From Rhizorhabdus sp. (GTDB lineage Bacteria > Pseudomonadota > Alphaproteobacteria > Sphingomonadales > Sphingomonadaceae), in the NCBI RefSeq assembly GCF_018006725.1, contig NZ_JAGMXV010000024.1:1-34160 (forward strand): a stretch of 34,160 nucleotides of DNA, written 5' to 3'. Within the stretch, counting starts at the first letter, position 1. The number at the start of each line of letters is the position of its first letter. The translations under genes and the position numbers were made by a program. Below, in pieces: positions 9,570 to 17,569 of the stretch. Under the pieces are notes generated by a model that worked only from the letters and a program-made list of their open reading frames with translations, was not told where the DNA came from and did not search any database.

Positions 9570-10853
9570 CTAATCGACCTTGGAGGTATGGCTCGAGGTT
9601 CGGACCACATCGCTCGCTCGCGCTCGAGCCATTGACAGCCCTGGCCTGGCACACTGCAAGGATAAGTCTCTCCAAGCCGTGCCAGCTCCTGGTCTCGATC
9701 TGACGGAGCACGTATAAAGGTCAAATAAGTCCGTGAAATGTTGGTCCATAGTGCGGGTGTCCTGAGCGGCGACGCGCGCAGTTGCCTGATGACTATCAGC
9801 ACCTTCTCGCGCCAAACGCTGGATCGCTTGTGCGAGGCTTGCCGCTTTTGCTGAATGATAATGGTATCCGGCATTTGTGACTAGATGCTCAGCGACGGCA
9901 CCGCTGTCAGGCACGAGCATTGGCAGACCGCTAGCGCGCGCTTCAGCGGCGATCATGCAGAACGTCTCGGATTCGCTGCCATGAACCAAGGCATCTCCGC
10001 TAGCGAGGAATGTGGCGAACTCGTTCCTGTCCGAAATTGGTGAGATGAGACGGATGTGGGGATTGCCCGCAACGGCTTTGTGAACCGCAGCACTACATCG
10101 GCCGTCACCAGCTATAATCAGACCGATAGGGTGCTTATAACCGCTGGCCGTGACAGCCTGGATTATCATTGGCCAGCGCTTTTCGGGTGCGTGGCGACCG
10201 GCACCTACCAACAGGAGAGCATGTTCCGGAAGGTCGCATAGTTTAAGAAGATATCGCCTCGCGTTCAAGTCGCGGTTAGCGGGTGAAAATATGTCAGGCT
10301 CGACCCCCATACGATTCATGACGACTTTTTTGAGTCCTCCCTCCTTCAAGCGAGCCGTAAGGTCCGAGCTTGCGCATATGATATGATCGAAGCGCTCATC
10401 CAGGCGCCTCAGACGTTGCCAGAACCATTCGAACCCGCGATCGATCATCGGCCGGCTCGCTACACCTCTAAACCACCTGTAAGCGTAGTTCCCGAGCGGA
10501 TCGGCATGCATGATGAGGCTGCGCGGAACGTCGGTGCGCCAACGCGCGACGATGCCGGCGCTGCTCCATGGCGTTGAGGCCTCGACGAAGTCAGGTTTTA
10601 GTGCATTGAGCTTGGCGTGCAACGCGGCCTCATCGTAGAAATAATTGTAACGCTTATCGAGCGGGAACGGTTTGCCTTCGACATATTCGATTCGAGCGCC
10701 GGGCCCCACGATCTCCACGCCGGGCTGGATGGAAGGGACTAGGACAATAATCTCGTGCCCGAGCCGGGGGCCGGCACGCATCTTATGGCGAACATAGGTT
10801 TTTACGCCGCCACCGAGAGGAGAGTAAAAAGCGCATACATCAACGATCCGCAT
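9570..10853 (-). CDS. GT4-family glycosyltransferase
   Basis: A 427-residue GT-B fold glycosyltransferase of family 4. The N-terminus has the acceptor-side glycine loop (FYSPLGGGVKTYV, residues 9-21). The C-terminal domain has the nucleotide-sugar site: VGAGRHAPEKRW, then IAGDGR, then the E-x7-E motif in SESETFCMIAAEARASGLPML. It transfers a sugar from an activated donor to an unidentified lipid, glycan or metabolite acceptor. The last 45 residues (after about 380) are Arg/Ser-rich and unlike the family, perhaps read-through past a decayed native end. It starts 3 bp after the DUF2141 gene, so the two form an operon. No other polysaccharide genes are present. Confidence 0.9.
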   Translation of the reverse strand: MRIVDVCAFYSPLGGGVKTYVRHKMRAGPRLGHEIIVLVPSIQPGVEIVGPGARIEYVEGKPFPLDKRYNYFYDEAALHAKLNALKPDFVEASTPWSSAGIVARWRTDVPRSLIMHADPLGNYAYRWFRGVASRPMIDRGFEWFWQRLRRLDERFDHIICASSDLTARLKEGGLKKVVMNRMGVEPDIFSPANRDLNARRYLLKLCDLPEHALLLVGAGRHAPEKRWPMIIQAVTASGYKHPIGLIIAGDGRCSAAVHKAVAGNPHIRLISPISDRNEFATFLASGDALVHGSESETFCMIAAEARASGLPMLVPDSGAVAEHLVTNAGYHYHSAKAASLAQAIQRLAREGADSHQATARVAAQDTRTMDQHFTDLFDLYTCSVRSRPGAGTAWRDLSLQCARPGLSMARARASDVVRTSSHTSKVD

Positions 10854-10856
10854 TGC

Positions 10857-11402
10857 TTATTCCCCCTTCAACGGCGCGAAGGAGAGAAAGCCCCTATGAT
10901 AGTTGAGGACGATGCGTGACCGGGTCGCCGTTCGTCCGACAGTAAGGGTCACGGCAGACGCGTTCGGCTTGCTCCACCCGAGTTTGGGATTTTGCGCAAA
11001 ACCGACGCCGTCGACCAATATGCTGAATTTCCCGCTGGAATCGCGATCATGAAGCAAGCTGACCGCATAGGTGCCCGGTCTCGGTACTCTGATGCACATG
11101 CGTAGGGGCGTGTCGCGACGGAGCGGCAGTTCGAGCCGACGGAATATCTTGCCTTGAGCGACGAGAACGTTGGCATCCTGCAGGAAATCGTCGTCGTGGG
11201 GTGGCCACACCTCAAGCTTCAACAGTCCAACGCGGTCTTTGAGACCCGCAACATCGATAATTATGGCCGGACCATTTTCATCTGGACGGCACTGGGCACC
11301 TGCCTTGCCTAGCTCGGATAAGTGCACCTGTGCCGTGGGCGTCGCTGCCAGGGCGGCAACGCCATAAGCGATTTCCATCAGCATTGTACTTGTTGCCCTC
11401 AT
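10857..11402 (-). CDS. DUF2141-family secreted protein
   Basis: A 181-residue protein with a hydrophobic N-terminal stretch (MEIAYGVAALAATPTAQ) that probably acts as a signal peptide. It is followed by a beta-rich domain with the DUF2141 pattern: GLLKLEVWPP near the start, MCIRVPRPGTYAVSLLHDRDSSGKF in the middle and GVGFAQNPKLGWSKP towards the end. The function of DUF2141 is unknown; members are predicted exported. It lies 3 bp upstream of the glycosyltransferase on the same strand, a pairing I associate with sphingomonads. Start ATG 11402 lacks a clear ribosome site, and ATG codons six or more residues in are possible alternatives. Confidence 0.82.
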   Translation of the reverse strand: MRATSTMLMEIAYGVAALAATPTAQVHLSELGKAGAQCRPDENGPAIIIDVAGLKDRVGLLKLEVWPPHDDDFLQDANVLVAQGKIFRRLELPLRRDTPLRMCIRVPRPGTYAVSLLHDRDSSGKFSILVDGVGFAQNPKLGWSKPNASAVTLTVGRTATRSRIVLNYHRGFLSFAPLKGE

Positions 11403-11613
11403 TTGCCCGAGGACGGCGCGCGGCGTACCTCAGAATGCGCCTGATCACCGGGATCATTTCGGTAGGCCAATGCGCCACTGATCCGGCGTCTCATGATTGA
11501 GGCCGAATTCGTTACGTATTGGAACGTCACACCTTCCTAGACAGCCGCTGGCGCTGACCCGACGGTTAGGCGCCATGGAATTGGGCAGATGGCTAGAAAG
11601 TGAGGAGTGGGCG

Positions 11614-12024
11614 CTACCGAAGTGTGGGAGGTCGCATCAATTCTGCGAGAAGATCCTGCGCGCGGAGATCATGCGCCAATCGGCCGAACATCTTCTTGCG
11701 GACTGTGCGGTTCCAAAACGCCAGCGTAACGTCGTTCACCCGAACCGCAGGCATATGCGAATGATCTGTGGCGGGCTCTTCATTGCTGCCGGTATCGCCA
11801 GCATTTGCACCGTCCACATGAGCATCTACGCGTAATTCGGCGAGTGGTCTGTGTTCCGTCTCCGCAGAATGTATGACAGGACTTGGACCGCCATGCGAAA
11901 CGACGAGAGCTATAGAGAGCAGCATCAACAGCGCTCTGACCGATCGTTTATGGAACTGCGCAGTCGACATACACAAAAATGAGGCCTTTGAAATAATGCG
12001 TGCGCTGCCCTGACGCAGGATCAC
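11614..12024 (-). CDS. Small exported or membrane-anchored protein downstream of copD
   Basis: A 136-residue protein I do not recognise. A hydrophobic segment (VRALLMLLSIALVVSHGG, about residues 29-46) could be a signal peptide or anchor. The middle is acidic with histidines (ETEHRPLAELRVDAHVDGAN, DHSHMP), and the C-terminus is basic (FWNRTVRKKMFGRLAHDLRAQ). GTG 12024 overlaps the copD stop as GTGA, which argues for translational coupling and membership of the copC-copD operon. An internal ATG (MSTAQFHKRS) could be the start, but it lacks a ribosome site. A metal-related role is guilt by association. Confidence 0.6.
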   Translation of the reverse strand: MILRQGSARIISKASFLCMSTAQFHKRSVRALLMLLSIALVVSHGGPSPVIHSAETEHRPLAELRVDAHVDGANAGDTGSNEEPATDHSHMPAVRVNDVTLAFWNRTVRKKMFGRLAHDLRAQDLLAELMRPPTLR

Positions 12025-12956
12025 ATGCCGGAGGCAGGTGGGGCCAACAGGCCTAACCAGGCAACGAGGGCAAGAATGGTAATGGCAAACCCGGTCTCGA
12101 TTGCGAGGCTACGGCGCAGTGACCCTATCGCCGATGAGGTGTTGCCTGTCTCGATCGCCGCCGCGAGCGACGGCGTCAGAAAGTAGCGATTGGCCGCCGC
12201 CAGCAACAGCATCAAGCCGAACAGCAGCAGCTTTGCCACCAGCAGCAGGCCATAGAGGCTGGTAAACAGGGATCCCAGATTGGAGGGGCCGATCAGTATC
12301 CAACTATTGATCAAACCCGACACGATAAGCAGCGCCACGACCACCGATCCGACCTTCGCAAATCCATCCAGCGCGCGGTGCGAGAGGTGAATGTGATCCA
12401 CCGCCATGCGCGCGGCAGGGCGGAAAACGAGGAGGCAAAGCGCGAACAACGCGCCTACCCAGATGCCCGCTGCCCAGAGATGGATGATATCGGCACCAAG
12501 ATGGACCCATCCCCGCAAGCCTTCATCGGCAGCGCCATGACCCGTCCAGGCCAAGGTCGCCAGAGCGACAGCGGCGGTCGCTGACAGCGACCACAGGGCG
12601 AAAGCGGGACGCCGCCAACCGACGATGGAAAAATAGAGCACGAGCAGGAGGGCCGCGACCCGTACCTGCCAGACCGTCCCGATCGCCGTGCCCGATATGA
12701 GAAGATTGACCGTGGCGCGGTCTACCTGATCGAGTGGCACGCCCCCCATCGAGGCCGCCAGGACCATCATGCCCAGGATAGATAATACGATACCGGCCAG
12801 CGCGATTGTCGCCAACACCGACCGGAAACGCAGGACCGAGCCGGATGCCCGCTCAGTCCCGCGCAACGTATATAGGCCGAACATCGGCAACCCGAAGAGG
12901 AGCATGAGATCGAGGAAAAGTCCCAGCCTCACTGCGATCGCTATGATGTCCGGCAC
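12021..12956 (-). CDS. copD: CopD copper-resistance inner-membrane protein
   Basis: A 311-residue protein with about eight membrane helices of the CopD family. The diagnostic stretch WTGHGAADEGLRGWVHLGADIIHLWAAGIWVGAL (mid-protein) carries the conserved His residues on helix faces, and FAKVGSVVVALLIVSGLINSW follows. CopD is thought to move copper across the inner membrane together with periplasmic CopC. The start is GTG 12956, four bases after the copC stop; a longer frame to 13091 would run antisense-like through copC and reads as Arg/Ser-rich noise. It shares a GTGA overlap with the next gene. Confidence 0.93.
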   Translation of the reverse strand: MPDIIAIAVRLGLFLDLMLLFGLPMFGLYTLRGTERASGSVLRFRSVLATIALAGIVLSILGMMVLAASMGGVPLDQVDRATVNLLISGTAIGTVWQVRVAALLLVLYFSIVGWRRPAFALWSLSATAAVALATLAWTGHGAADEGLRGWVHLGADIIHLWAAGIWVGALFALCLLVFRPAARMAVDHIHLSHRALDGFAKVGSVVVALLIVSGLINSWILIGPSNLGSLFTSLYGLLLVAKLLLFGLMLLLAAANRYFLTPSLAAAIETGNTSSAIGSLRRSLAIETGFAITILALVAWLGLLAPPASGM

Positions 12957-12960
12957 GGTC

Positions 12961-13341
12961 TTACTGGACCTTGAAGGTGTAGCTGCCCTGGATGCGATGG
13001 GTGTCAGCAGAGACGACGTGATAGTCGACCTTGTAGGTTCCAACCGGCAACGGCTTGGCAAGCGTCGCGACAAGGGTCTTGCCATCGGCACCTACGGTTG
13101 CCTTGACGCCGTTCATCTTCATCGGCCCCATCTTCATGCCCGGCATTTCAGTCATCGTCAGGTCGAGCCCCGAAAATTGTGCGACGAGCGCTTCAGAAAA
13201 GACGAGCTGAATTCTGGTCGGGGCGGCGACCACGGCATTGGCGGCAGGAGTTGCGCCATTGAGCTTAGGGTGAGCCTGCGCAGCGGTAGCGGTGAGGACA
13301 GACGCCGCCATGGCGACGGCAAAGACTGTTTTACGAAACAT
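12961..13341 (-). CDS. copC: CopC periplasmic copper-binding protein
   Basis: A 126-residue periplasmic copper carrier. A signal peptide ends at AQA, leaving a mature N-terminus HPKLNGATPAANA whose first His is the usual Cu(II) ligand. The partner Asp and His are in SADTHRIQGSYTFKV at the C-terminus. The Met-rich loop TEMPGMKMGPMKMNG forms the Cu(I) side. The start is ATG 13341, preceded by GGAGAAATCG; an upstream ATG 12 bases away is possible. It heads a leftward copC-copD operon, divergent from the cytochrome c gene. Confidence 0.95.
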   Translation of the reverse strand: MFRKTVFAVAMAASVLTATAAQAHPKLNGATPAANAVVAAPTRIQLVFSEALVAQFSGLDLTMTEMPGMKMGPMKMNGVKATVGADGKTLVATLAKPLPVGTYKVDYHVVSADTHRIQGSYTFKVQ

Positions 13342-13563
13342 CGATTTCTCCATGGGCGGCGAGACTGCCGACACATCGAATTACGCACCACGCGGCGCCA
13401 CCCCTCATCAGGCGCACAAGAATTCTTCAAATCAGAACCCCGGCGGGATTGCGAATGTGAAGTGCGCGACAGATGAGGGATCGAAGCTTGCAGTGCGTAT
13501 GGACAATTGGATGGGTGTGAGAACCACCTGAATCCAAGGGACGCTGCCGCGCGGGAGGAAGCT

Positions 13564-14160
13564 ATGGAGAATGCTAGGACGGTTTGGCTGCGCAGGCACT
13601 TTCCAAGTGTGGGCTTTATCGCTGCAACAGCGCTGGTCGGCGGCGCGCTAGCGGGGATCGTCGTCTATGTAGGTGCCTATGACATAGGGGCGGATTCGCC
13701 ACACACCAAACCGGTCTATTGGCTGATCGAGCAGCTCCGAGATCGTTCCATCGCCGTGCGATCTCGCGATGTGAATGTCCCGGCTAACCTTGGGGACGTG
13801 AAGCGGGTGCAGAGCGGGGCGGGGCTGTACACCGAGATGTGCAGCGGCTGCCATCTCGGGCCAGGACTGGAAAAGTCCGAAATCAGCCAGGGACTCTATC
13901 CGAGGGCGCCGGAGCTTTCCCGCGAGGAGCAAAGATCGCCAAAGGAGCAATTCTGGATCATCAAGCATGGGGTCAAGCTGACCGCGATGCCGGCTTGGGG
14001 TAAGACCCATAGCGACGAACTGATCTGGGACATGGTGGCTTTCGTGCGGCAACTTCCGCGTATGTCACCCGCCCAATATCAGGCGGCAATAGCCAGTGCG
14101 CCCGAAGACCATGACGCGATGATGAAAGATATGCCCGGCATGACGAAGACGGCGCCATAG
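13564..14160 (+). CDS. Membrane-anchored monohaem cytochrome c
   Basis: A 198-residue class I cytochrome c. An uncleaved N-terminal anchor (VGFIAATALVGGALAGIVVYVG, about 15-36) is followed by a periplasmic domain with one CSGCH haem site (93-97). The probable Met ligand is in LTAMPAWGKTHSDELIWDMVAFVRQLP, the usual cytochrome c C-terminal helix. The tail is Met/His/Asp-rich (EDHDAMMKDMPGMTKT), suggesting copper contact. ATG 13564 follows GGGAGGAAGCT. It may pass electrons linked to copper oxidation; the partner is unknown. It is transcribed divergently from copC. Confidence 0.92.
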   Translation: MENARTVWLRRHFPSVGFIAATALVGGALAGIVVYVGAYDIGADSPHTKPVYWLIEQLRDRSIAVRSRDVNVPANLGDVKRVQSGAGLYTEMCSGCHLGPGLEKSEISQGLYPRAPELSREEQRSPKEQFWIIKHGVKLTAMPAWGKTHSDELIWDMVAFVRQLPRMSPAQYQAAIASAPEDHDAMMKDMPGMTKTAP

Positions 14161-14295
14161 CGATGCGGCTGCTCCGTCGTTGTTGCTCAGATCTGCCCGC
14201 TATGTGCGATGCTTTGACGGACAGGCTGATAGAGGGGAAAGTAAAGAACACGTCCTGGGCCGTTGCCCCGGATTGATTGAGGATTGGACTTTTCG

Positions 14296-14577
14296 ATGGA
14301 TACCGACCTGGACCGGCTGCTGAGCCGCTTACGCAACGAACCGACGCATCCGGGGCTGATTGGTCTGGAGGATGCTGTGTTCCGACGCATAGCGGCATTG
14401 CCGCAGGTTTCGACCGCGTCTCAATTCCGCCTCGGTGCGGTCGCGGCTTTCGGAGCGGTACTGCTGGGTATCGCCAGCAATGGCTTTACCCCGCGTGCCG
14501 AGGCGTCGGTCACGCTCTCGCCTTTCGGGCCATCAAATCCGCTGGCCCCTTCGACGCTGCTGGTAGGTTCTCAATGA
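14296..14577 (+). CDS. CnrY-like membrane-anchored anti-sigma factor
   Basis: A 93-residue protein with a cytoplasmic N-terminus rich in Leu and charged residues (MDTDLDRLLSRLRNEP), one membrane helix (RLGAVAAFGAVLLGIASNG, about 48-66) and a short periplasmic tail. Length, topology and position, immediately before a CnrX-like sensor and an ECF sigma, match the anti-sigma CnrY of Cupriavidus, whose cytoplasmic N-terminus holds the sigma factor. Sequence similarity is too short to judge by eye, so the assignment rests mainly on context. Its TGA overlaps the next ATG. A TTG at 14284 would add four residues. Confidence 0.72.
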   Translation: MDTDLDRLLSRLRNEPTHPGLIGLEDAVFRRIAALPQVSTASQFRLGAVAAFGAVLLGIASNGFTPRAEASVTLSPFGPSNPLAPSTLLVGSQ

Positions 14578-15011
14578 AGTCCAAATTGCTGCTCCTCGTC
14601 GCCATCGTCGCATTTGTTTCGGCGGTTGCGGGCGTGTTCCTGGGTCGCTACTTTTTCCCGCAACCCAAGGCAGCCGGCGTCGAGCTCCACGATGTCTTGC
14701 ACAGCAAGCTCGATCTGGATGATCGTCAGAAGGCCAAGATCGAGCTGCTGGAGCAGGGTTTCGCCGTGCGTCGGCGCGCGCTGGAGCTTGAACTGCGATC
14801 GGACAATGCGCGTCTCGCAGCCGCGATCGAGGTCGAACATGGCGAAGGGCCGCGTGTGACCGCGGCCGTCGATCGGTCGCATCAGGCAATGGGCGAATTG
14901 CAAAAGGAAACGCTCGGGCACATCTTCGCCATGCGGCAAATTCTTCGCCCCGATCAGGCCAAGACCTTCGATCAGGCGGTGGTTCATGCGCTCACCGACG
15001 ATGCACGGTGA
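14574..15011 (+). CDS. CnrX-like periplasmic metal sensor
   Basis: A 145-residue protein with an N-terminal membrane anchor (LLLLVAIVAFVSAVAGVFLG, 5-24) and a mostly helical periplasmic domain of the heavy-metal-resistance (Spy/CpxP-like) type. The ligand positions recalled for CnrX (H42, H46, E63, H119, M123) all recur here with a constant offset of three: H39, H43, E60, H116, M120. In CnrX this site binds Co(II) or Ni(II) and signals through CnrY to free the sigma factor. Here it should sense a periplasmic transition metal; copper is suggested by the neighbours only. ATGA overlap with the upstream gene and GTGA overlap with the sigma gene show one operon. Confidence 0.85.
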   Translation: MKSKLLLLVAIVAFVSAVAGVFLGRYFFPQPKAAGVELHDVLHSKLDLDDRQKAKIELLEQGFAVRRRALELELRSDNARLAAAIEVEHGEGPRVTAAVDRSHQAMGELQKETLGHIFAMRQILRPDQAKTFDQAVVHALTDDAR

Positions 15012-15580
15012 GTCTGGATCTCCAGGCGTGTTCGGACGGTGAACTAGCAGCACTGACGCTTGCCGGTCGGCAGTCGGCTTTCGCCGAGATCATGCGTCGG
15101 CACCAGACAGCGATATTTCGACTGGTGCGCGGCTTGGTCGGGAATGCCGAGGACGCGCTTGATCTCACGCAGGACTGCTTTGTATCCGCGTTCAGCCATC
15201 TGCGGAAATATGATGGTGCGCGTCCGCTACGCGCCTGGCTATCCCGGATCGCGATTAACAAATGTCGAGATTGGCGCCGCCGCCAGAGGGTGCGGCAGTT
15301 CTTCACATTCGGCTCCGCGCCGTCGGATGATGAGATTGAGCAAGTGCCGGATGACGCACCCTCCGCACATGCCAGTGCTGAATCGAAAATAGAGGTGGAG
15401 CGACTGTCGGCGGCGATCAGCGCATTGCCTAGCACGTTGCGTGAAGTCCTGATGCTCAGGACCGTCGAAGGACTCAGTCAATCAGAGGCTGCCAAAGCGC
15501 TTTCCGTCAGTAGCAAGGCTGTGGAGACGCGCCTGTATCGCGCGCGCGCGCGCCTTGCAGAAATACTCGCTGAGGAATGA
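15008..15580 (+). CDS. CnrH-like ECF sigma factor
   Basis: A 190-residue ECF sigma factor. Region 2 (about 23-95) includes FAEIMRRHQTAIFRLVRGLVGNAEDALDLTQDCFVSAF and PLRAWLSRIAINKCRDWRRR. Region 4 (about 128-187) includes LPSTLREVLMLRTVEGLSQSEAAKAL and the recognition helix VSSKAVETRLYRARARL. There is no extra C-terminal domain. GTG 15008 overlaps the sensor stop as GTGA, so the three genes are coupled. It is probably held at the membrane by the CnrY-like protein and released by the CnrX-like sensor. The likely targets are copA and its downstream genes, and possibly the operon itself. Confidence 0.93.
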   Translation: MSLDLQACSDGELAALTLAGRQSAFAEIMRRHQTAIFRLVRGLVGNAEDALDLTQDCFVSAFSHLRKYDGARPLRAWLSRIAINKCRDWRRRQRVRQFFTFGSAPSDDEIEQVPDDAPSAHASAESKIEVERLSAAISALPSTLREVLMLRTVEGLSQSEAAKALSVSSKAVETRLYRARARLAEILAEE

Positions 15581-15609
15581 GGGGTGCGCGCTGCTCGCGC
15601 GTAAGGATA

Positions 15610-15632
15610 AACAGATACCGCGCTTGAGCGTC
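15610..15632 (+). promoter_or_regulatory. Candidate ECF-type promoter of copA
   Basis: AAC (15610-15612), a 16-bp spacer and CGTC (15629-15632) match the general ECF core (AAC at -35, CGTC at -10). The pattern lies about 40 bp upstream of copA, right after the sigma gene. The motif is short and could arise by chance. Confidence 0.35.
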
Positions 15633-15673
15633 TTTGCGGACCCAAAGTGCTGCATGTTGAACAAGGAGATATT

Positions 15674-17569
15674 ATGTCCCCCGGATTGAACCGCCGCGAC
15701 CTTTTCCGTGGCGCTGCGCTGGCCGGCGGCGGCCTCGCATTGTCGGCATGGCTGCCGGCATGGGCTCAGCCCGTTTCGTCCGGCATTGCCAAGCCACTGC
15801 CAACGGTCAGCGGCGATGATATCACGCTCAAGATCGCGCATCAGATGATGACGATCGATGGTCGGCAAAGCCATGCCATCGGCATTAACGGCACGGTTCC
15901 GGCGCCGCTCATCCGTTTGCGACAGGGCCAAAACGTCCGCCTGTCGGTGATCAACGATCTTGAGGAGGACAGCTCGATCCACTGGCACGGTCTGCTTTTG
16001 CCATTCCAGTTCGACGGCGTGCCCGGCATTAGCTTCCCCGGCATCAAGCCCAAGTCGACTTTTGTCTACGAGTTCCCCATCGTCCAGGCTGGCACCTATT
16101 GGTATCATAGCCATTCGGGGCTGCAGGAGCAGTTGGGTCATTACGGACCGATTGTCATCGACCCGGAAGGCGAGGATCCGATTCAGTCGGATCGAGAGCA
16201 TGTCATCGTGCTCTCCGACCATAGCCAGATGCATCCGCACGCAATTTTCCGGAAGCTCAAGCAGGTCGGCGGTGGCTATTTCAATTATCAGCGGCAAACG
16301 CTGGCCGGTTTGCTGGCCAAGGAAGACCAACCCCTCAAGGACCGACTTGACTGGGGCAATATGCGGATGGATCCGACCGACGTGTCCGATGTCACGGGCT
16401 CGACCTATACCTATCTCGTGAATGGGCATGGCCCACGGGACAACTGGACCGCGCTTTTCAAGCCAGGTGAGCGCGTTCGCCTGCGTTTCATCAATGCCTC
16501 CGCGATGACGACGTTCAATGTCCGGATTCCCGGTCTCAAACTTACGGTTGTTCAGGCCGACGGGCTCAATGTCAGGCCGGTCGAGGTCGACGAGTTTCAG
16601 ATCGCGGTTGCCGAGACCTATGATGTCATCGTTACTCCGACCGATGATCGCGCCTACACGCTGGTCGGTGAATCCGTTGATCGTTCGGGCATGGCACGCG
16701 CCACACTGGCTCCGCGTGAAGGCATGACGGCCGAAGTTCCGCCGCTCCGCAAGCGGCCCCTTGCCGATATGAAGGACATGGGCATGGGGGACATGGATAT
16801 GAGCGGCATGTCCGGCATGGACCACGCAGCAATGGGGCATGACATGTCTGCCGGCGGAGCTGCCGCGGGCGGGATGGCAGGCATGGATATGGGGGCCGGC
16901 GCGTCGATGCCAAGCATGCAAAAACCGGCGGATAGTTCCATGGCTAACATGCCCGGAATGGGCAGCGGGTCCGGTGATACAATGGGCGGCATGGCGATGG
17001 GCGGAATGGGCGGCATGAACATGCGCGACGCCAGCAAAGCGCCGCAGGTTAAGATGGGACCGGGTGTCCAGACGATCTCGCCCATGCCGATGGATCGCAC
17101 GGGAGAACCGGGACAGGGTCTCGAAGACGTTGGCCACCGGGTTCTTGTCTATCGCGATCTCATGGCGGTGGAGCGCAACCCCGATGTTCGCGCGCCAGAC
17201 CGCGCGATGGAAATCCACCTGACCGGGAATATGGAACGCTATATGTGGTCGTTCGATGGGGTGAAGCTCAGTGACAAGCGCGAGCCCATTCCCTTTATCG
17301 AAAACGAAAGGGTCCGCGTCACGCTCGTCAATGACACGATGATGTCGCACCCGATCCATCTTCATGGGCATTTCTTCGAGCTGGTGACCGGGCATGGCGA
17401 GTATTCGCCGCGCAAACACACCGTCAATGTCGCACCAGGAGGCAAGGTAAGTTTCGACGTCACCGCAGACGCAGTCGGCGACTGGGCGTTTCACTGCCAT
17501 ATGCTCTATCACATGCATGCCGGGATGATGCGCGTCGTCTCTGTCCGTCCCCGGGGAGATGCCGCATGA
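15674..17569 (+). CDS. copA: CopA periplasmic multicopper oxidase
   Basis: A 631-residue CopA-type multicopper oxidase, exported folded through Tat (RRDLFRG then a hydrophobic stretch ending AWA). The four copper-binding segments are in place: HWHG 103-106, WYHSHSG near 143-149, HPIHLHGHFF near 559, and HCHMLYHMHAGM from 607. The last carries the type 1 copper Cys and an axial Met. Between domains 2 and 3 is a long Met/His-rich insert (MKDMGMGDMDMSGM, MDHAAMGHDM, and so on) that would bind many Cu(I) ions. It oxidises or sequesters periplasmic Cu(I). ATG 15674 follows AAGGAGATATT. Its stop overlaps copB as ATGA. Confidence 0.97.
   Translation: MSPGLNRRDLFRGAALAGGGLALSAWLPAWAQPVSSGIAKPLPTVSGDDITLKIAHQMMTIDGRQSHAIGINGTVPAPLIRLRQGQNVRLSVINDLEEDSSIHWHGLLLPFQFDGVPGISFPGIKPKSTFVYEFPIVQAGTYWYHSHSGLQEQLGHYGPIVIDPEGEDPIQSDREHVIVLSDHSQMHPHAIFRKLKQVGGGYFNYQRQTLAGLLAKEDQPLKDRLDWGNMRMDPTDVSDVTGSTYTYLVNGHGPRDNWTALFKPGERVRLRFINASAMTTFNVRIPGLKLTVVQADGLNVRPVEVDEFQIAVAETYDVIVTPTDDRAYTLVGESVDRSGMARATLAPREGMTAEVPPLRKRPLADMKDMGMGDMDMSGMSGMDHAAMGHDMSAGGAAAGGMAGMDMGAGASMPSMQKPADSSMANMPGMGSGSGDTMGGMAMGGMGGMNMRDASKAPQVKMGPGVQTISPMPMDRTGEPGQGLEDVGHRVLVYRDLMAVERNPDVRAPDRAMEIHLTGNMERYMWSFDGVKLSDKREPIPFIENERVRVTLVNDTMMSHPIHLHGHFFELVTGHGEYSPRKHTVNVAPGGKVSFDVTADAVGDWAFHCHMLYHMHAGMMRVVSVRPRGDAA

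Noticed and set aside
11497-11835. Plus-strand frame of 112 codons
   Set aside because: Overlaps the coupled gene after copD on the other strand and shows no family features.
12957-13091. Longer start for copD
   Set aside because: The extension runs through copC on the same strand in another frame and gives an Arg/Ser-rich sequence; GTG 12956 follows the copC stop directly.
15586-15601. GCGCG/CGCGC stem after the sigma gene as a terminator
   Set aside because: The stem is only about five pairs with no T-run, too weak to call.
15482-17518. Long minus-strand open frame of 678 codons
   Set aside because: It is antisense to copA, rich in His/Arg from the complement of Met/His codons, with no recognisable domain.
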